The notes: a model not told the origin generated them from the letters alone. A stretch of 64,000 bases of DNA from Paraburkholderia fungorum (GCF_902833645.1 NZ_CADFGE010000002.1:561158-625157), one strand, 5' to 3'. Positions 27,871-37,305 are shown, numbered from the stretch's first letter. Numbers and translations are program-made.

Positions 27871-27993
27871 CGGTGTATTTTTTTCGCCAGTCGGTGCAGA
27901 TCGGGTTGGGTGAGCGGCGGCGCCGGCGCATCCGTGGATGTCCGGCGCCACGCGGTAGTTAGAACCGCGTCGATCAGCATACTCCCTTCCCTG

Positions 27994-28569
27994 TTACTGA
28001 ACGGCTCGGCGAGAGGCGACCGGCGCGGTCCAGGCGTGCTCCTGGAAAGGTGCTTCGAGTGCCGGCTTCGTGATGTTGCCGGTGTAGTTCGTGATCGTGG
28101 AAGCAGCCAGCACCGTGAGAACCTCGAGCACCTGGTCCTTGCGGAAACCCGCCTCGATAAACTGGTTCACTTCATGGTCGCTCAGGTGTCCGCGCTTTTC
28201 GATCGCCGTTTTCGTCAGCGTCGAGAGCGCCGCGTGCTTCTTGTCGGCAGGCGTCCGGCCATCGCGAATCGCTTCGACATCGGCGGATGAAAGCCCCTCT
28301 TTCAGCGCGAGAGCCGTGTGAAACGCAACGGCCCACGAGCACGCGTTCGTCACCGCGTTAGTCAGCAAAAGGGTCTGGATCTGCGCTTCCGTAAACGTGC
28401 CCGAATGGACTTTCTGGAAGATACCGATGAAGCCGCCGATCAGCACCGGCGATTCAGCCATGGCTCCCGCAATGTTGGGGATAAGGCCGAAGTTCTGCTG
28501 GAGTTGCCGCAGCACCGGCCGGGATGGTTCGGGTGCGGAATCAATCGTATGAATCTGGAAGGTCGACAT
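27994..28569 (-). CDS. Carboxymuconolactone-decarboxylase-like (AhpD-like) protein
   Basis: 191 residues. The all-helical CMD/AhpD fold is suggested by LRQLQQNFGLIPNIAGAMAESP, a hallmark of peroxidase-related members, and by NACSWAVAFHTALALKEGLS. AhpD-type enzymes use a C-x-x-C pair plus His; here only the first Cys (CSWA) and the His remain, so a redox role is doubtful. It is transcribed toward the XRE regulator with a 124-base gap. Confidence 0.82.
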   Translation of the reverse strand: MSTFQIHTIDSAPEPSRPVLRQLQQNFGLIPNIAGAMAESPVLIGGFIGIFQKVHSGTFTEAQIQTLLLTNAVTNACSWAVAFHTALALKEGLSSADVEAIRDGRTPADKKHAALSTLTKTAIEKRGHLSDHEVNQFIEAGFRKDQVLEVLTVLAASTITNYTGNITKPALEAPFQEHAWTAPVASRRAVQ

Positions 28570-28689
28570 GACAGGTCCTCGATCGTATGCGCCGCTCGGG
28601 ATGAGCGGCGCGACGACCGAAGATTAGGCGTGTGCGTGCGGCTCGCCAATTACCTCGGATGTAATAAATTTCGAGCCGCCGTCACGCCC

Positions 28690-28878
28690 TCACCTGCCCC
28701 GCGTGCGTTGATTGGCGCGCTCCGGCCGCCTCATGCTCCAGTACGGCCAGTAATGAAAATGATCCAGTTGCCTGAGCCGCTTTCGATGCATCAGCTCGCG
28801 GTAATAATGAGCGGCGACGAACACGGGCGCCATCGCCAGCACGAACGAACCCATCACGATTCCCACTGCTTCACTCAT
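28690..28878 (-). CDS. Small membrane protein, unknown
   Basis: 62 residues. GGAGGG stands five bases before the ATG at 28878, a strong ribosome site that fixes the start. A single hydrophobic helix (about residues 3-24, EAVGIVMGSFVLAMAPVFVA) is followed by a basic, aromatic tail (LDHFHYWPYWSMRRPERAN). I do not recognise a family. Confidence 0.55.
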   Translation of the reverse strand: MSEAVGIVMGSFVLAMAPVFVAAHYYRELMHRKRLRQLDHFHYWPYWSMRRPERANQRTRGR

Positions 28879-28936
28879 CGCACCCTCCATGGCGGAACGG
28901 CCAGCTTCACTGCGGGTGTTGCTGCCCGCGTCACTG

Positions 28937-29506
28937 CTATCGCCTGGTACTTGCGGCTACAGGAGTCAGTTCGCCGTTGCTGCGTGCCGGTTTCGACGCT
29001 GAGGCGGTAACCGCCTCAAGATTGCTCTCCGCCATCTTCACGGCCTGTTGCCCCGTTTTCTGCAGTGTTTCACACAGGGTCGTGGTGGCGGCAATCGCGG
29101 ATCTCCATGCGGCGATCGCGGCTTCCGACCCTGAGGGAGCACGTTTCGCCGCTTCGTCGACGAGAGTCTGCACGCGATCGTTATACCGCTCGTAGTAGGC
29201 CTGGACGAGTTGCGTGACTTCAGCCTGCGTAGCCGCTGCGATGTCGAACACCTGCCGGCCGTACGACAGCGATTTTTCCGCGCAGGGGCCGGCGAAATCT
29301 GCCGGCAGCGTGAACCATTGCTGCGGCTCGCCCGCAGCGGACATTTTGCTCATGTTCTCCTGCGTCTCGGCCAGCGTGGCCCTGAGCGCTTGCAGGTTCA
29401 GTGCGGCCAGTTTTTCGACACCCTCAAAAATCTTTCCGGCCACCTCCAAGAACGTGTCGACGTTGGTCTTGATGGCAACAGCCTGCTCGGGACTCAATAG
29501 ACTCAT
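28937..29506 (-). CDS. Phasin family protein
   Basis: 189 residues, a granule-coating protein that binds polyhydroxyalkanoate storage granules. It starts MSLLSPEQAVAIKTNVDTFL, the usual phasin N-terminus; the body is long amphipathic helices (ALNLQALRATLAETQENMSK, YYERYNDRVQTLVDEAAKR) and the tail is Ala/Ser/Pro rich. GAGGAA eight bases before the ATG at 29506 supports this start over the 14-codon-longer frame. Confidence 0.9.
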   Translation of the reverse strand: MSLLSPEQAVAIKTNVDTFLEVAGKIFEGVEKLAALNLQALRATLAETQENMSKMSAAGEPQQWFTLPADFAGPCAEKSLSYGRQVFDIAAATQAEVTQLVQAYYERYNDRVQTLVDEAAKRAPSGSEAAIAAWRSAIAATTTLCETLQKTGQQAVKMAESNLEAVTASASKPARSNGELTPVAASTRR

Positions 29507-29614
29507 GGTTGAATTCCTCAATTTTCGATCCGACGCGCGAACGCCCACCCGGACGGGCCGACAGATTTCGGTGGATCGCGATAACGAATAAATCGCAGCA
29601 GATATCGCCGATGC

Positions 29615-29812
29615 CTAGCGCATCCGGGCGACCGCCTTAAGAATGGAATCGCCTTCGCTGGTGATCTGAGGACGTGAGCGTCCCGACGCGAGGTTTTCCA
29701 GTGATATGAGTTGTCGCTCGATCAGCGCGTCGAGCTCGGCGCGGCCCAATTCGATCTGATCCGGCGCGTTCTTGATGAGCATTAAGGTAGCGAATTCATG
29801 GGGACTCAACAT
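29615..29812 (-). CDS. Small conserved-looking protein next to the phasin gene
   Basis: 65 residues, start at 29812 fixed by GAGGAGA six bases upstream. The sequence MLSPHEFATLMLIKNAPDQI followed by DALIERQLISLE and PQITSEGDSILKAVAR has the helix pattern and final strand region of a small winged helix. It could be a DNA-binding or adaptor protein; I do not recognise a named family. Confidence 0.6.
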   Translation of the reverse strand: MLSPHEFATLMLIKNAPDQIELGRAELDALIERQLISLENLASGRSRPQITSEGDSILKAVARMR

Positions 29813-30408
29813 ATCGTCTCCTCGATTTGGTCTATCTGACGTGGGGAGCATTAATTACCCCCCTCCAGCCTGAATGCCCGGCAAATATTTCTGCCGCCTC
29901 CGTAGAGCGATCATTCGAGAAACCGCTTCACGGAGCCGCCATCATAACCGGTAAATTTTCAATTGCAATATGCCGCTTGCGTTTTATCAAAACAGCCATT
30001 TTGTCTGTTGATTTCTGTTTCGTCTGCTTAATATTTTTGTATTGAATGACGTCCGGACGCGTCTCGCCTAAGGCCACGGATCACCGCCTCGCAAGGCAGA
30101 CAGGCGAATTCGACCGATCTCCCGGGATTTTAAAAGATCGCTTACATAACAATATCAATTCACTTCTATGTCGCCTGGCTTCTATTTATACGTGAATATT
30201 ATATTTACGGACCAGCGTTTTAATGCGGCGACCTTATACCCATACATTGCGAAATATTTATTACAACCCACGCGCATTGTCGCAATACCTAATATTCTGA
30301 TCAGCGACAAAAGCTGCTTGCCTTCTTATCGGATCGGGCTGCGCGACCCGACACACCACCGGCCACGTCGAAGCCGGCGGCCACCATCGGCATCGCTCCA
30401 CGTTCGAA
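29813..30408. other. AT-rich intergenic region without a supported gene
   Basis: About 600 bases with composition clearly richer in A and T than the surroundings, for example long T/A runs around 29950-30030 and 30170-30300. A 134-codon frame at 30168-30572 crosses into the porin gene on the other strand, lacks a ribosome site and has no recognisable domain. The region probably holds promoters for the small gene at 29812 and possibly silencer-protein binding sites; it could be a remnant of foreign DNA. Confidence 0.6.
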
Positions 30409-31515
30409 TCAGAACAGGTGATGTATCCCGCTCAGAAACACCGTCTGTCTGCCGCCCGACGCCGCGCCGATCCCAAGCGTATTCGCCACGGCCCCGCCAC
30501 CGGCGGTCTCGAACATCAAGTCCGCGTAGACTTGCGTCGTTTTCGACAGCGAGTACACGTTCGCCACCGTAAGTTGCGTCCAGCGATGCCCGGCAAGCGT
30601 CGCGGACCAGGCTCCCGCCGCGATTTCTTCCGCCGGTGTCAGGCGCACGTTGACGCCGCCGTCCACGGTGCGAAAGTGCTCGCTGCCGCCGGCCGACTGA
30701 ATCCTCACATCCGTCGCGAGTGCATGCAGCGTCACGCGTTCGAAGCGATACGATCCGCCTATTCCCGCGTCGCGCACCTGTTTCGCGTTGAAGCTCGCGC
30801 CGGGCGCGAGCGTTTGTCCTTCGAACGAAGTCAGACCGAGCCCGTTAGAGAGCGGCAACAAACGATCGCGGTATTCGGAGTAGACCGCCACCAGCTTGAG
30901 CGGCCCATTCGTATAGTGGGCGCCGAAGCTGATGGTCCGCCCATTCGTGTTGCTGGCCGAAGCGCCGGGAAACCCGTATAGCGCGCCGAAACTCAATCCG
31001 CTGTAGTTCGCGCTTTTCCATTTCACCGTACTCGACAGTTGTACCGGCAAGGTGCTTCCCAGGCCGTCGAGATTGCCGGGGTGAAATGCGGAGAAGTCGC
31101 CGAGCAGTTGACCGGTCGACACCGAGCCGAGCCAATCGAAATTCCAGTCGGTCTGGCGGCCGAGCGTCACGGTGCCGAACATCGGATCGGATATCCCTAC
31201 GTAGGCCTGACGATTGAAGAAGGTACTGCTACTCGCCGACGCACCGGTTGTCGTGACGAAACCGCTTTCGAGCCTGAATACCACCGAACGGCCCGCGCCG
31301 ATATCTTCGACGCCCTGGAAGCCGAAGCGGTCGGCCTGAAAGGTGCCCTGCTCGGCGATATAAGCATGCGCGCCGTGCAGATTGCTCACGTAGCCGAGGC
31401 CCGCGTCGAGACTTCCATATAGCGTCACACTACTTTGGGCGTTGGCCGCGGTGGAAACGACGAGCGCGGCCATGCACGCGACATCCGTCGCGCGGAAAGC
31501 GAAATTGGTTTTCAT
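30409..31515 (-). CDS. Gram-negative trimeric porin
   Basis: 368-residue outer-membrane porin. Signal peptide (residues 1-26, ending ANAQ), SSVTLYGSLDAGLGYVSN, the conserved RFGFQGVEDIGAGRSVVFRLE, SSTFFNRQAYVGIS, and final HHLF for barrel insertion. No good ribosome site is visible before its ATG. It follows the purine-type permease on the same strand by 87 bases and is probably the outer-membrane entry for the same compound. Confidence 0.9.
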   Translation of the reverse strand: MKTNFAFRATDVACMAALVVSTAANAQSSVTLYGSLDAGLGYVSNLHGAHAYIAEQGTFQADRFGFQGVEDIGAGRSVVFRLESGFVTTTGASASSSTFFNRQAYVGISDPMFGTVTLGRQTDWNFDWLGSVSTGQLLGDFSAFHPGNLDGLGSTLPVQLSSTVKWKSANYSGLSFGALYGFPGASASNTNGRTISFGAHYTNGPLKLVAVYSEYRDRLLPLSNGLGLTSFEGQTLAPGASFNAKQVRDAGIGGSYRFERVTLHALATDVRIQSAGGSEHFRTVDGGVNVRLTPAEEIAAGAWSATLAGHRWTQLTVANVYSLSKTTQVYADLMFETAGGGAVANTLGIGAASGGRQTVFLSGIHHLF

Positions 31516-31602
31516 GGAAAAAGGATTGAAGCGTTTGAGGGAGAACTGCGAGGGCTTGCGTTAAAAGCTAAAAAAACCAAAGGCAGGCACTGAAACCCGC
31601 GA

Positions 31603-32931
31603 TCAGATTGCCTGGACCTTCTCCACCGGCCTCACACGCCATGCGCCGAACACCAGGTTGACGACGATTGCGGTGAGTGTCCCCGCGGCCATGCCGTTGC
31701 CCAGGATGATCTGCGAATAGCCGGGGAACGACGCATACACGTTGGGAACAAGAATCGGCAGCAGGCCCACCACCAGCGCGGCCGCAAGCGTGTACTGATT
31801 GCCGCGTGCATGCAGGTCGACCTTGCCGAGCAGGTTCACGCCCATCACACCGATCATCGCGAATACGATCAGTGCCGTGCCGCCCACCACCGGCGCGGGA
31901 ATCGCGTAGGCAAAGCGCCCGAGCGGCGCAAACAGCGCGATGACCATCAGCATCGCGCCCGCTGTCGCGGTCACGTAGCGTGAGCGCACGCCGGTGGTCT
32001 GCACGACACCGATATTCTCCGCGCTCGTGATGATGAGTGAGGTACCCAATAGCGAGCCGAGCAGCGACGCCACCGCATCGCCGCGAATCGTTCTCGGCAC
32101 GTCGCGGCGCATGTCGATCCTCTTGCCCGTGATCTCGCCCACGGCCACCGTCTGCCCGGTTGCCTCGGCCATCGAAATGACGCTGAAAATCAGCATGGGC
32201 AGCGCGGCAAGCACATCGAAGCGCGGCATGCCGAAAGGCAGCAAGACCGGCAACGTGAAAATTGGACCGGCCCACATGCCGCCCGCCGGCATCAGTCCAA
32301 TCGCCCAACCGGCACAGGTGCCGATCGCGAGACCCAGCAGCACGGCGAGCCGTCCCGCGGTGCCCTTGAACAGACGCGCCACCGCCAGCGTGGCCACGAT
32401 CGTGAGCAGTGCGAGCCCCAATGACTGCGGCCGCGCGAAGCCAGGCGTTCCCGGCTGGCCGACGATGATCCCGGCGTAGATCTTGATGAGGCTCACCGAG
32501 ACGAGCAGCAGCATCGTCCCCACCACGACACGCGGGAAAAAGCGCAGGCAGCGCGCGAATACCGGCAACACGAGCCAGTAGAACAGGCTGGTGAGAATCG
32601 CCGCACCAGCGGCCGTGCGCAGGTCCGTCTGCGTGGCGATTACGGCGAACAGCATGGCGGGCGCGCCGCCCGGCACCATCACGAAGGGCAGCCGTGAACC
32701 GATCGACCCGGCCCCAAGCGATTGCAGCAGCGTGCCGGCACCGCAGGCAAAGAAAGTCGCGCCGATCAGTTGCACGGTCATGCCCGGCGAAAGCGCCAGC
32801 ATCCGTGACACCAGAAAAACCGCGGTGACGGGCGAAGCCGCCATCGACAGAACATGCTGCAGGCCGAACAGCACGAGTTGCCATGCGGGCAAGCGCGTAT
32901 CGACGCTATGTGTGGCTGGGTCAGAATTCAC
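31603..32931 (-). CDS. NCS2 nucleobase permease, xanthine/urate type
   Basis: 442-residue proton symporter of the NCS2/NAT family with about 12-14 hydrophobic segments. The family signature appears as ENIGVVQTTGVRSRYV, close to the xanthine/urate branch, and ATGQTVAVGE precedes it. Start is GTG at 32931 with a G-rich ribosome site. It lies 30 bases after the arylsulfotransferase-like gene and before a porin, all on the minus strand, so the three are probably one operon for a purine-like or related compound. Confidence 0.85.
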   Translation of the reverse strand: MNSDPATHSVDTRLPAWQLVLFGLQHVLSMAASPVTAVFLVSRMLALSPGMTVQLIGATFFACGAGTLLQSLGAGSIGSRLPFVMVPGGAPAMLFAVIATQTDLRTAAGAAILTSLFYWLVLPVFARCLRFFPRVVVGTMLLLVSVSLIKIYAGIIVGQPGTPGFARPQSLGLALLTIVATLAVARLFKGTAGRLAVLLGLAIGTCAGWAIGLMPAGGMWAGPIFTLPVLLPFGMPRFDVLAALPMLIFSVISMAEATGQTVAVGEITGKRIDMRRDVPRTIRGDAVASLLGSLLGTSLIITSAENIGVVQTTGVRSRYVTATAGAMLMVIALFAPLGRFAYAIPAPVVGGTALIVFAMIGVMGVNLLGKVDLHARGNQYTLAAALVVGLLPILVPNVYASFPGYSQIILGNGMAAGTLTAIVVNLVFGAWRVRPVEKVQAI

Positions 32932-32961
32932 GTTACCCCCGGGGGATCGAAAAGGCGGCGT

Positions 32962-34077
32962 TCAGGCACGCAGCCACGGCAATTGCTCGCGGCTGTAGCG
33001 GAAGGTCTGGAAGACGCTGTTCAACTGGCCGGGGCCGGTCTTGCGCGCCGCTTCGTCCGGGTACTCGCCGAACCACGGGATCACGTATTCCCACACCACC
33101 TCGCCCGCGGGCGTCACTTCGAAGAGACGACCCGTCGCGGACTCGGTGATGTGCGTGTTGCCGTTCGCGAGCCGCTGCGCGTTACCCATGAACGCGCTGT
33201 AGAACGCATTCACCATGTCGTCGGCGTACGACCACACGACTTCGTTGTTCTTCGGATCGATCTCGAGCACGCGCGAGAAAGCCACATGCGCGCCGCTGCG
33301 GAAATTGCCGTTGTCGAACGTGAGAATGTTGCCGTTGGCCAGCGCCACCGGAGCGTGCTGGTGCGATACCACGCTCGGCGGAATATGCAGCGTGAGCTCG
33401 CCGCTCCTGCGATCGACGGCGATGATGCCCGACGTGGTGCGCAGGCTCATCAGCACCTCGCCCTTTGCATTTACGCCCAGGCCGTTCACGAGCGGCCAGT
33501 GATACCGGCCGAAGCCGGACGCGATCGGAAAATCTTCGGGCTTCAGGTGCTCCCAGGCCTTCCATTCCCAGACCAGTTCACCCGCGCGATTCACTTCGCG
33601 GATCACATCGCCATACATGACTTCTTCGGGACCGTGCGCGGTGCCGCCCGGCACGCGCTCGGCAAACCCCGCCGGCACCGGTGCGCACGCGGCGTACAGC
33701 AGGTTGCCGTTGGCGAGCCACTGCGCGTCATGGTGGTGCGCCGGGTCTTCGTAATGCCAGACCACCTCGCCCTCAGGCGTAACTTCGGAGAAATCGCCGC
33801 CGTGCCACATCGACCACGGCGCGTAACGGTTTTCCGATTTTGCATGGTTGCCGTTGTAGCCGAGATTGCCGTTAGGAAGAATCACCGCGTGGCGGCCGGC
33901 CCGCACCGGCATCTTCCACTCGTGCACCACCGCGCCCTCGATATCGATCAGATAGACGTGGCCGCCCGCCGTTTGCGGAGCGATCAGCGTATACCCGCCG
34001 AATGAAACCCTGGGGTCGTGGGCGATGAGGCCGACGCCGCGGCGGCGCTGGGTAATTTGATCGACTGTCGTGGTCAC
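32962..34077 (-). CDS. Arylsulfotransferase-like beta-propeller protein
   Basis: 371 residues. Repeated blades such as HAVILPNGNLGYNGNHAK, HDAQWLANGNLLYAA and HQHAPVALANGNILTFDNG match the ASST family, which moves sulfate between phenolic compounds. Unlike the known periplasmic enzymes there is no signal peptide (it begins MTTTVDQITQRRRGVGL). GTG start with GGAG seven bases upstream. First gene of the putative operon with the NCS2 permease and porin; divergent from a LysR gene. Catalytic activity is not certain. Confidence 0.75.
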   Translation of the reverse strand: MTTTVDQITQRRRGVGLIAHDPRVSFGGYTLIAPQTAGGHVYLIDIEGAVVHEWKMPVRAGRHAVILPNGNLGYNGNHAKSENRYAPWSMWHGGDFSEVTPEGEVVWHYEDPAHHHDAQWLANGNLLYAACAPVPAGFAERVPGGTAHGPEEVMYGDVIREVNRAGELVWEWKAWEHLKPEDFPIASGFGRYHWPLVNGLGVNAKGEVLMSLRTTSGIIAVDRRSGELTLHIPPSVVSHQHAPVALANGNILTFDNGNFRSGAHVAFSRVLEIDPKNNEVVWSYADDMVNAFYSAFMGNAQRLANGNTHITESATGRLFEVTPAGEVVWEYVIPWFGEYPDEAARKTGPGQLNSVFQTFRYSREQLPWLRA

Positions 34078-34153
34078 GATTCGCTCCGTTAAGATGATGA
34101 AGCGAAATCTAGGCTATCCGTTCCGTCAATAAAACCTGATTATTCTTAACGGG

Positions 34154-34174
34154 CCGTATGGAAAAACTATACGG
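34154..34174. promoter_or_regulatory. Likely LysR binding box
   Basis: CCGTAT (34154-34159) and ATACGG (34169-34174) form an exact inverted repeat with nine bases between, the T-N11-A type of spacing used by LysR proteins. It is in the 104-base gap between divergent start codons, seven bases before the LysR ATG, so binding would repress the LysR gene and could activate the propeller/permease/porin operon. Confidence 0.55.
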
Positions 34175-34181
34175 TTGATTT

Positions 34182-35138
34182 ATGCGTCCAATATCGCAGA
34201 CATTCCGTTGTTTCGACGAAGTGGTCAGACGTGGTTCGATCCGCAAAGCGGCCGACTCGCTGCACCTGACCGCTGCCGCTGTGCACCAGCAAATCCTCAA
34301 CCTGGAGGAGCAGGTCGGCTCGCCGCTGTTCGACCGTTTGCCGCGCGGCATGCAACTCACCACGGCCGGTGAGATCATTATTGCTGCGGTGCGGCGCGGT
34401 CAGCGCGATTTCGACAACGCGATGACGCAGGTGGAGGATTTGCGCTCGCTGCGCCGCGGACATATCAACCTCGCGGTGTCGCCGTCGACGGCCGAGCGGC
34501 TGGTGCCCGAAGCTATCCAGGCGGCCATGAAAAGCTATCCGGGCGTCACGTATAGCGTGCGCTCCGGCAATGGCGAAAGCATCCTCAAGTGGGTGGAGAC
34601 CGGCGAAGCCGACATCGGCTATGGCTTGCGCCGCAAGCCGCCGCCTGGCGTCGTGGAAGTGCGCGCGTTTTCCCAGCACCTCGGGCTCGTCACGCCGCCG
34701 GGGCATCCGCTCACGAAGCTCGGCAAGCGGCCCCGGTTGCGCGACTGTCTCGACTACCCGCTCATTCTGATGACCCCGGATACGGAGTTGCGGGCCATGG
34801 TGGATCAGATCGATCACCGCGAGCAACGTAAGGCACGCCCGCTGGTGGAGACGAGTTCGGTTTCGATGGTGCGCCGGCTGATCGCCGACGGTATCGGCAT
34901 CGGCTTCCTGATTGGCGAGAACGTAGCGGAAGATGTCGCGCAGCGCAGGCTCGCGTGGACCGCGCTCGCCGATGCCGGCGCGAAGTCGTTCAGTTGCCTC
35001 TATCAACGCTCGGACCTGACCACGACCGTCGCGATGAGCATGTTCCTGCAGTTCCTCGGCCACGCGATCGAGCAAACCGAGAGCCAGTTCCACACCGCGT
35101 CGCAATCCGGCCGCAAACGTGCGCAACGAGTCAGCTAA
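34182..35138 (+). CDS. LysR family transcriptional regulator
   Basis: 318 residues. HTH at residues 1-60 (RGSIRKAADSLHLTAAAVHQ and EQVGSPLFDRLPRGMQLT), effector domain to about 300, then a basic tail (SQSGRKRAQRVS). The divergent operon of propeller, purine-type permease and porin is its likely target. Its last eight bases overlap the convergent TPR gene. Confidence 0.88.
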   Translation: MRPISQTFRCFDEVVRRGSIRKAADSLHLTAAAVHQQILNLEEQVGSPLFDRLPRGMQLTTAGEIIIAAVRRGQRDFDNAMTQVEDLRSLRRGHINLAVSPSTAERLVPEAIQAAMKSYPGVTYSVRSGNGESILKWVETGEADIGYGLRRKPPPGVVEVRAFSQHLGLVTPPGHPLTKLGKRPRLRDCLDYPLILMTPDTELRAMVDQIDHREQRKARPLVETSSVSMVRRLIADGIGIGFLIGENVAEDVAQRRLAWTALADAGAKSFSCLYQRSDLTTTVAMSMFLQFLGHAIEQTESQFHTASQSGRKRAQRVS

Positions 35139-37305
35139 GGAGTCCGGACGTGTTCGCAACGCAGAAGCGCTCCACACACGCCTGCCGCACGCGTTCGACC
35201 GTCACGGGCCACGCTTCGCCCGCTGCCCGGCGAAACAGCCGCAGCGTGTGCGGATACCACGGCGAATCGCTGCGCCCGTGCATCCAGCGCCAGTCGATGT
35301 CTTTCTCCGGCAGCATCACCCAGCACGGTTTGCCCAGCGACGCGGCCAGATGCGCGGTGGACGTATCCACGCAAATCACCAGATCGAGTTGCTCGATGAT
35401 CGCGGCGGTGTCCGCGAAATCGTTCACCATCGAGCCAAGCTCCAGCAGCGGCTGAGCGGCTGGCGGATTGCGCGCCTCATCCTCCCCCTGGCCTTTCTGC
35501 AGGCTCACAAAGCTGATGCCGGGCACGCTCCAGAGCGGTGCGAGCGTGGTCAACGTGGGGATCGACCGGTTCGCGTCGTTATGGTGTTTCGGGTTGCCCT
35601 TCCAGACCAGGCCGATTTTGCGGCCGGGCGGCATGGTCTCGAGTATCGGGCGCCACTTTTCGACGAGCGACGGCTCGGCCGCGAGACGAAGCGCGCGCGG
35701 AATCGTATCGACCGTTGTGCGCAAATGCAGCGGCGCGCTCAACAGGCTCGTCCAGCAGTCGTAGGTGGAGGCAGCCACGCGGGCCAGTGCCGTGTCGTGA
35801 TCGAGCACGGCGTCGATGCCGTCCACCGCAACCATCAGCCGGTGCAACGCCGGTGCGCACGCAAAGGCGATATGCGCGGCCCCTTGCGCCTTCAGCAACG
35901 CGAAATAGCGGCCGAACTGCAGCATGTCGCCGAGCCCGTCTTCCTGCCAGACCAGCAAAGATTTGCCGGCCAGCGTGTCGCCTTGCCACTGCGGACAGCT
36001 CAACATGGAACGCGTCTTGTGATGCACGAAACCCGGCTGGTCGTAGCGGCACTCGTACAGGCGCCAACCCTCTTCGAAGCGGCCCATGCCGAGCAACAGC
36101 ACGGCCAGACCGAATCTGGCGTCGCCATAATCGGGGCGTAAAGCCAGCGCGCGACGGTAAGCGGCTTCGGCCTCGGGTAGCTGTTTGAGTTGCGCCAGCG
36201 CGGTCCCGACGTTGTAGTGCGCTTCAGCCAGATCGGGGCGCAGCGCGAGTGCTTGCGAGAATGCCTCGATGGCTTCGGGCAAGCGGTCGAGCAAACGCAG
36301 CACGCAGCCCAGGTTGTTGTACGCATGGACGATCTCGGGCCCGCAGCGAATCGCCTCCCGGTAGGCCGTTTCGGCTTCGGCCAGACGCTCCAGATTGGAC
36401 AGCGCGAGGCCGAGGTTATAGTGAGCCTCCGCATAGTCCGGGCGATGCGCGATGGCCTGCCGGTAGGCCGCCTCGGCCTCGGGCAGACGCTTGAGATCCG
36501 CCAGCACCGCGCCGAGGTTGAGGTGCGCCTCGGGATAATCCGGGCGAATCGCCAGCGCGAGCCGGCAAGCGAGTTCGGCTTCGGGCAGGCGCAACGCGGC
36601 CTTCAGTGCGCCGCCGAGATTGTTGAGCGCCTCGGGATACTGGGGCTTGAGGGTCAGCGCCTGCCGGTACGCGGTATCGGCGTCGTCGACACGTCCGAGA
36701 CCCATCAGCACGTTGCCCAGATTGTTGTACGCCTCCGCATGCGCGGGCAGCCCGATTAGCGCGTGGCGATAGGCGGCTTCGGCTTCATGCAGGCGGTGCA
36801 GTTCGTGCAACACGATCGCGTGGTTGTAATGGGCCTGGGCATAGCCGGGGTGGATCGTGACCGCCTGGCGATACGAGGCCTCCGCCTCGTCCTTGTAGCC
36901 CAGACCGTAGAGCACGGTGCCGAGATTATTGTGTGCGTCGGCCTGACCGGGCCGCAATGCGACCAGTTGCCGATAGACCGCCTTGGCCGCCGAGAGCCGC
37001 CCGAGCGACTTGAGCAGCATGCCGAGACTGCCGTACACCTCGGCGTAATCGGGTCTGGCGCGCAGGCATTGGCGCCAATGGTTTTCCGCGTCCGGCAGAT
37101 TGCCCATCCCATATGCGCAGGCTCCGGCAATATTCAACGCGTCGGCCCGCGCGTCTTCCGGTACGGCGGCATGCGGGTCGAGGATTGGCTTCACCAGCGC
37201 CAGGGCCTCGGCGAATTGTCCGGCCGAGCAGAGCGACGCCGCCTGCTGATTGAGGTCGCTTATCGGGGATGCCCGCGTCGGCGTGAATGTCTGCGTGGAT
37301 GCCAT
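35131..37305 (-). CDS. TPR protein with glycosyltransferase-like C-terminal domain
   Basis: 724 residues. Residues about 15-430 are a run of roughly a dozen 34-residue TPR units (consensus AEAHYNLGxALxxLxRLPEA), a scaffold for protein contacts. The C-terminal 290 residues contain WQEDGLGDMLQFGRYFALL, GLVWKGNPKHHNDANRS and DLVICVDTSTAHLAASLG, the pattern of TPR-linked GT9/heptosyltransferase-like domains. The ATG at 37305 is chosen because the upstream frame begins with a TTG in a Pro/Arg-rich stretch; no strong ribosome site is seen. The acceptor is unknown. Confidence 0.85.
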   Translation of the reverse strand: MASTQTFTPTRASPISDLNQQAASLCSAGQFAEALALVKPILDPHAAVPEDARADALNIAGACAYGMGNLPDAENHWRQCLRARPDYAEVYGSLGMLLKSLGRLSAAKAVYRQLVALRPGQADAHNNLGTVLYGLGYKDEAEASYRQAVTIHPGYAQAHYNHAIVLHELHRLHEAEAAYRHALIGLPAHAEAYNNLGNVLMGLGRVDDADTAYRQALTLKPQYPEALNNLGGALKAALRLPEAELACRLALAIRPDYPEAHLNLGAVLADLKRLPEAEAAYRQAIAHRPDYAEAHYNLGLALSNLERLAEAETAYREAIRCGPEIVHAYNNLGCVLRLLDRLPEAIEAFSQALALRPDLAEAHYNVGTALAQLKQLPEAEAAYRRALALRPDYGDARFGLAVLLLGMGRFEEGWRLYECRYDQPGFVHHKTRSMLSCPQWQGDTLAGKSLLVWQEDGLGDMLQFGRYFALLKAQGAAHIAFACAPALHRLMVAVDGIDAVLDHDTALARVAASTYDCWTSLLSAPLHLRTTVDTIPRALRLAAEPSLVEKWRPILETMPPGRKIGLVWKGNPKHHNDANRSIPTLTTLAPLWSVPGISFVSLQKGQGEDEARNPPAAQPLLELGSMVNDFADTAAIIEQLDLVICVDTSTAHLAASLGKPCWVMLPEKDIDWRWMHGRSDSPWYPHTLRLFRRAAGEAWPVTVERVRQACVERFCVANTSGLLS

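Noticed and set aside
30168..30572. 134-codon frame in the AT-rich region
   Set aside because: No ribosome site, runs into the porin gene antisense, and the second half is the Pro/Arg-rich text expected from the opposite strand of GC-rich coding DNA.
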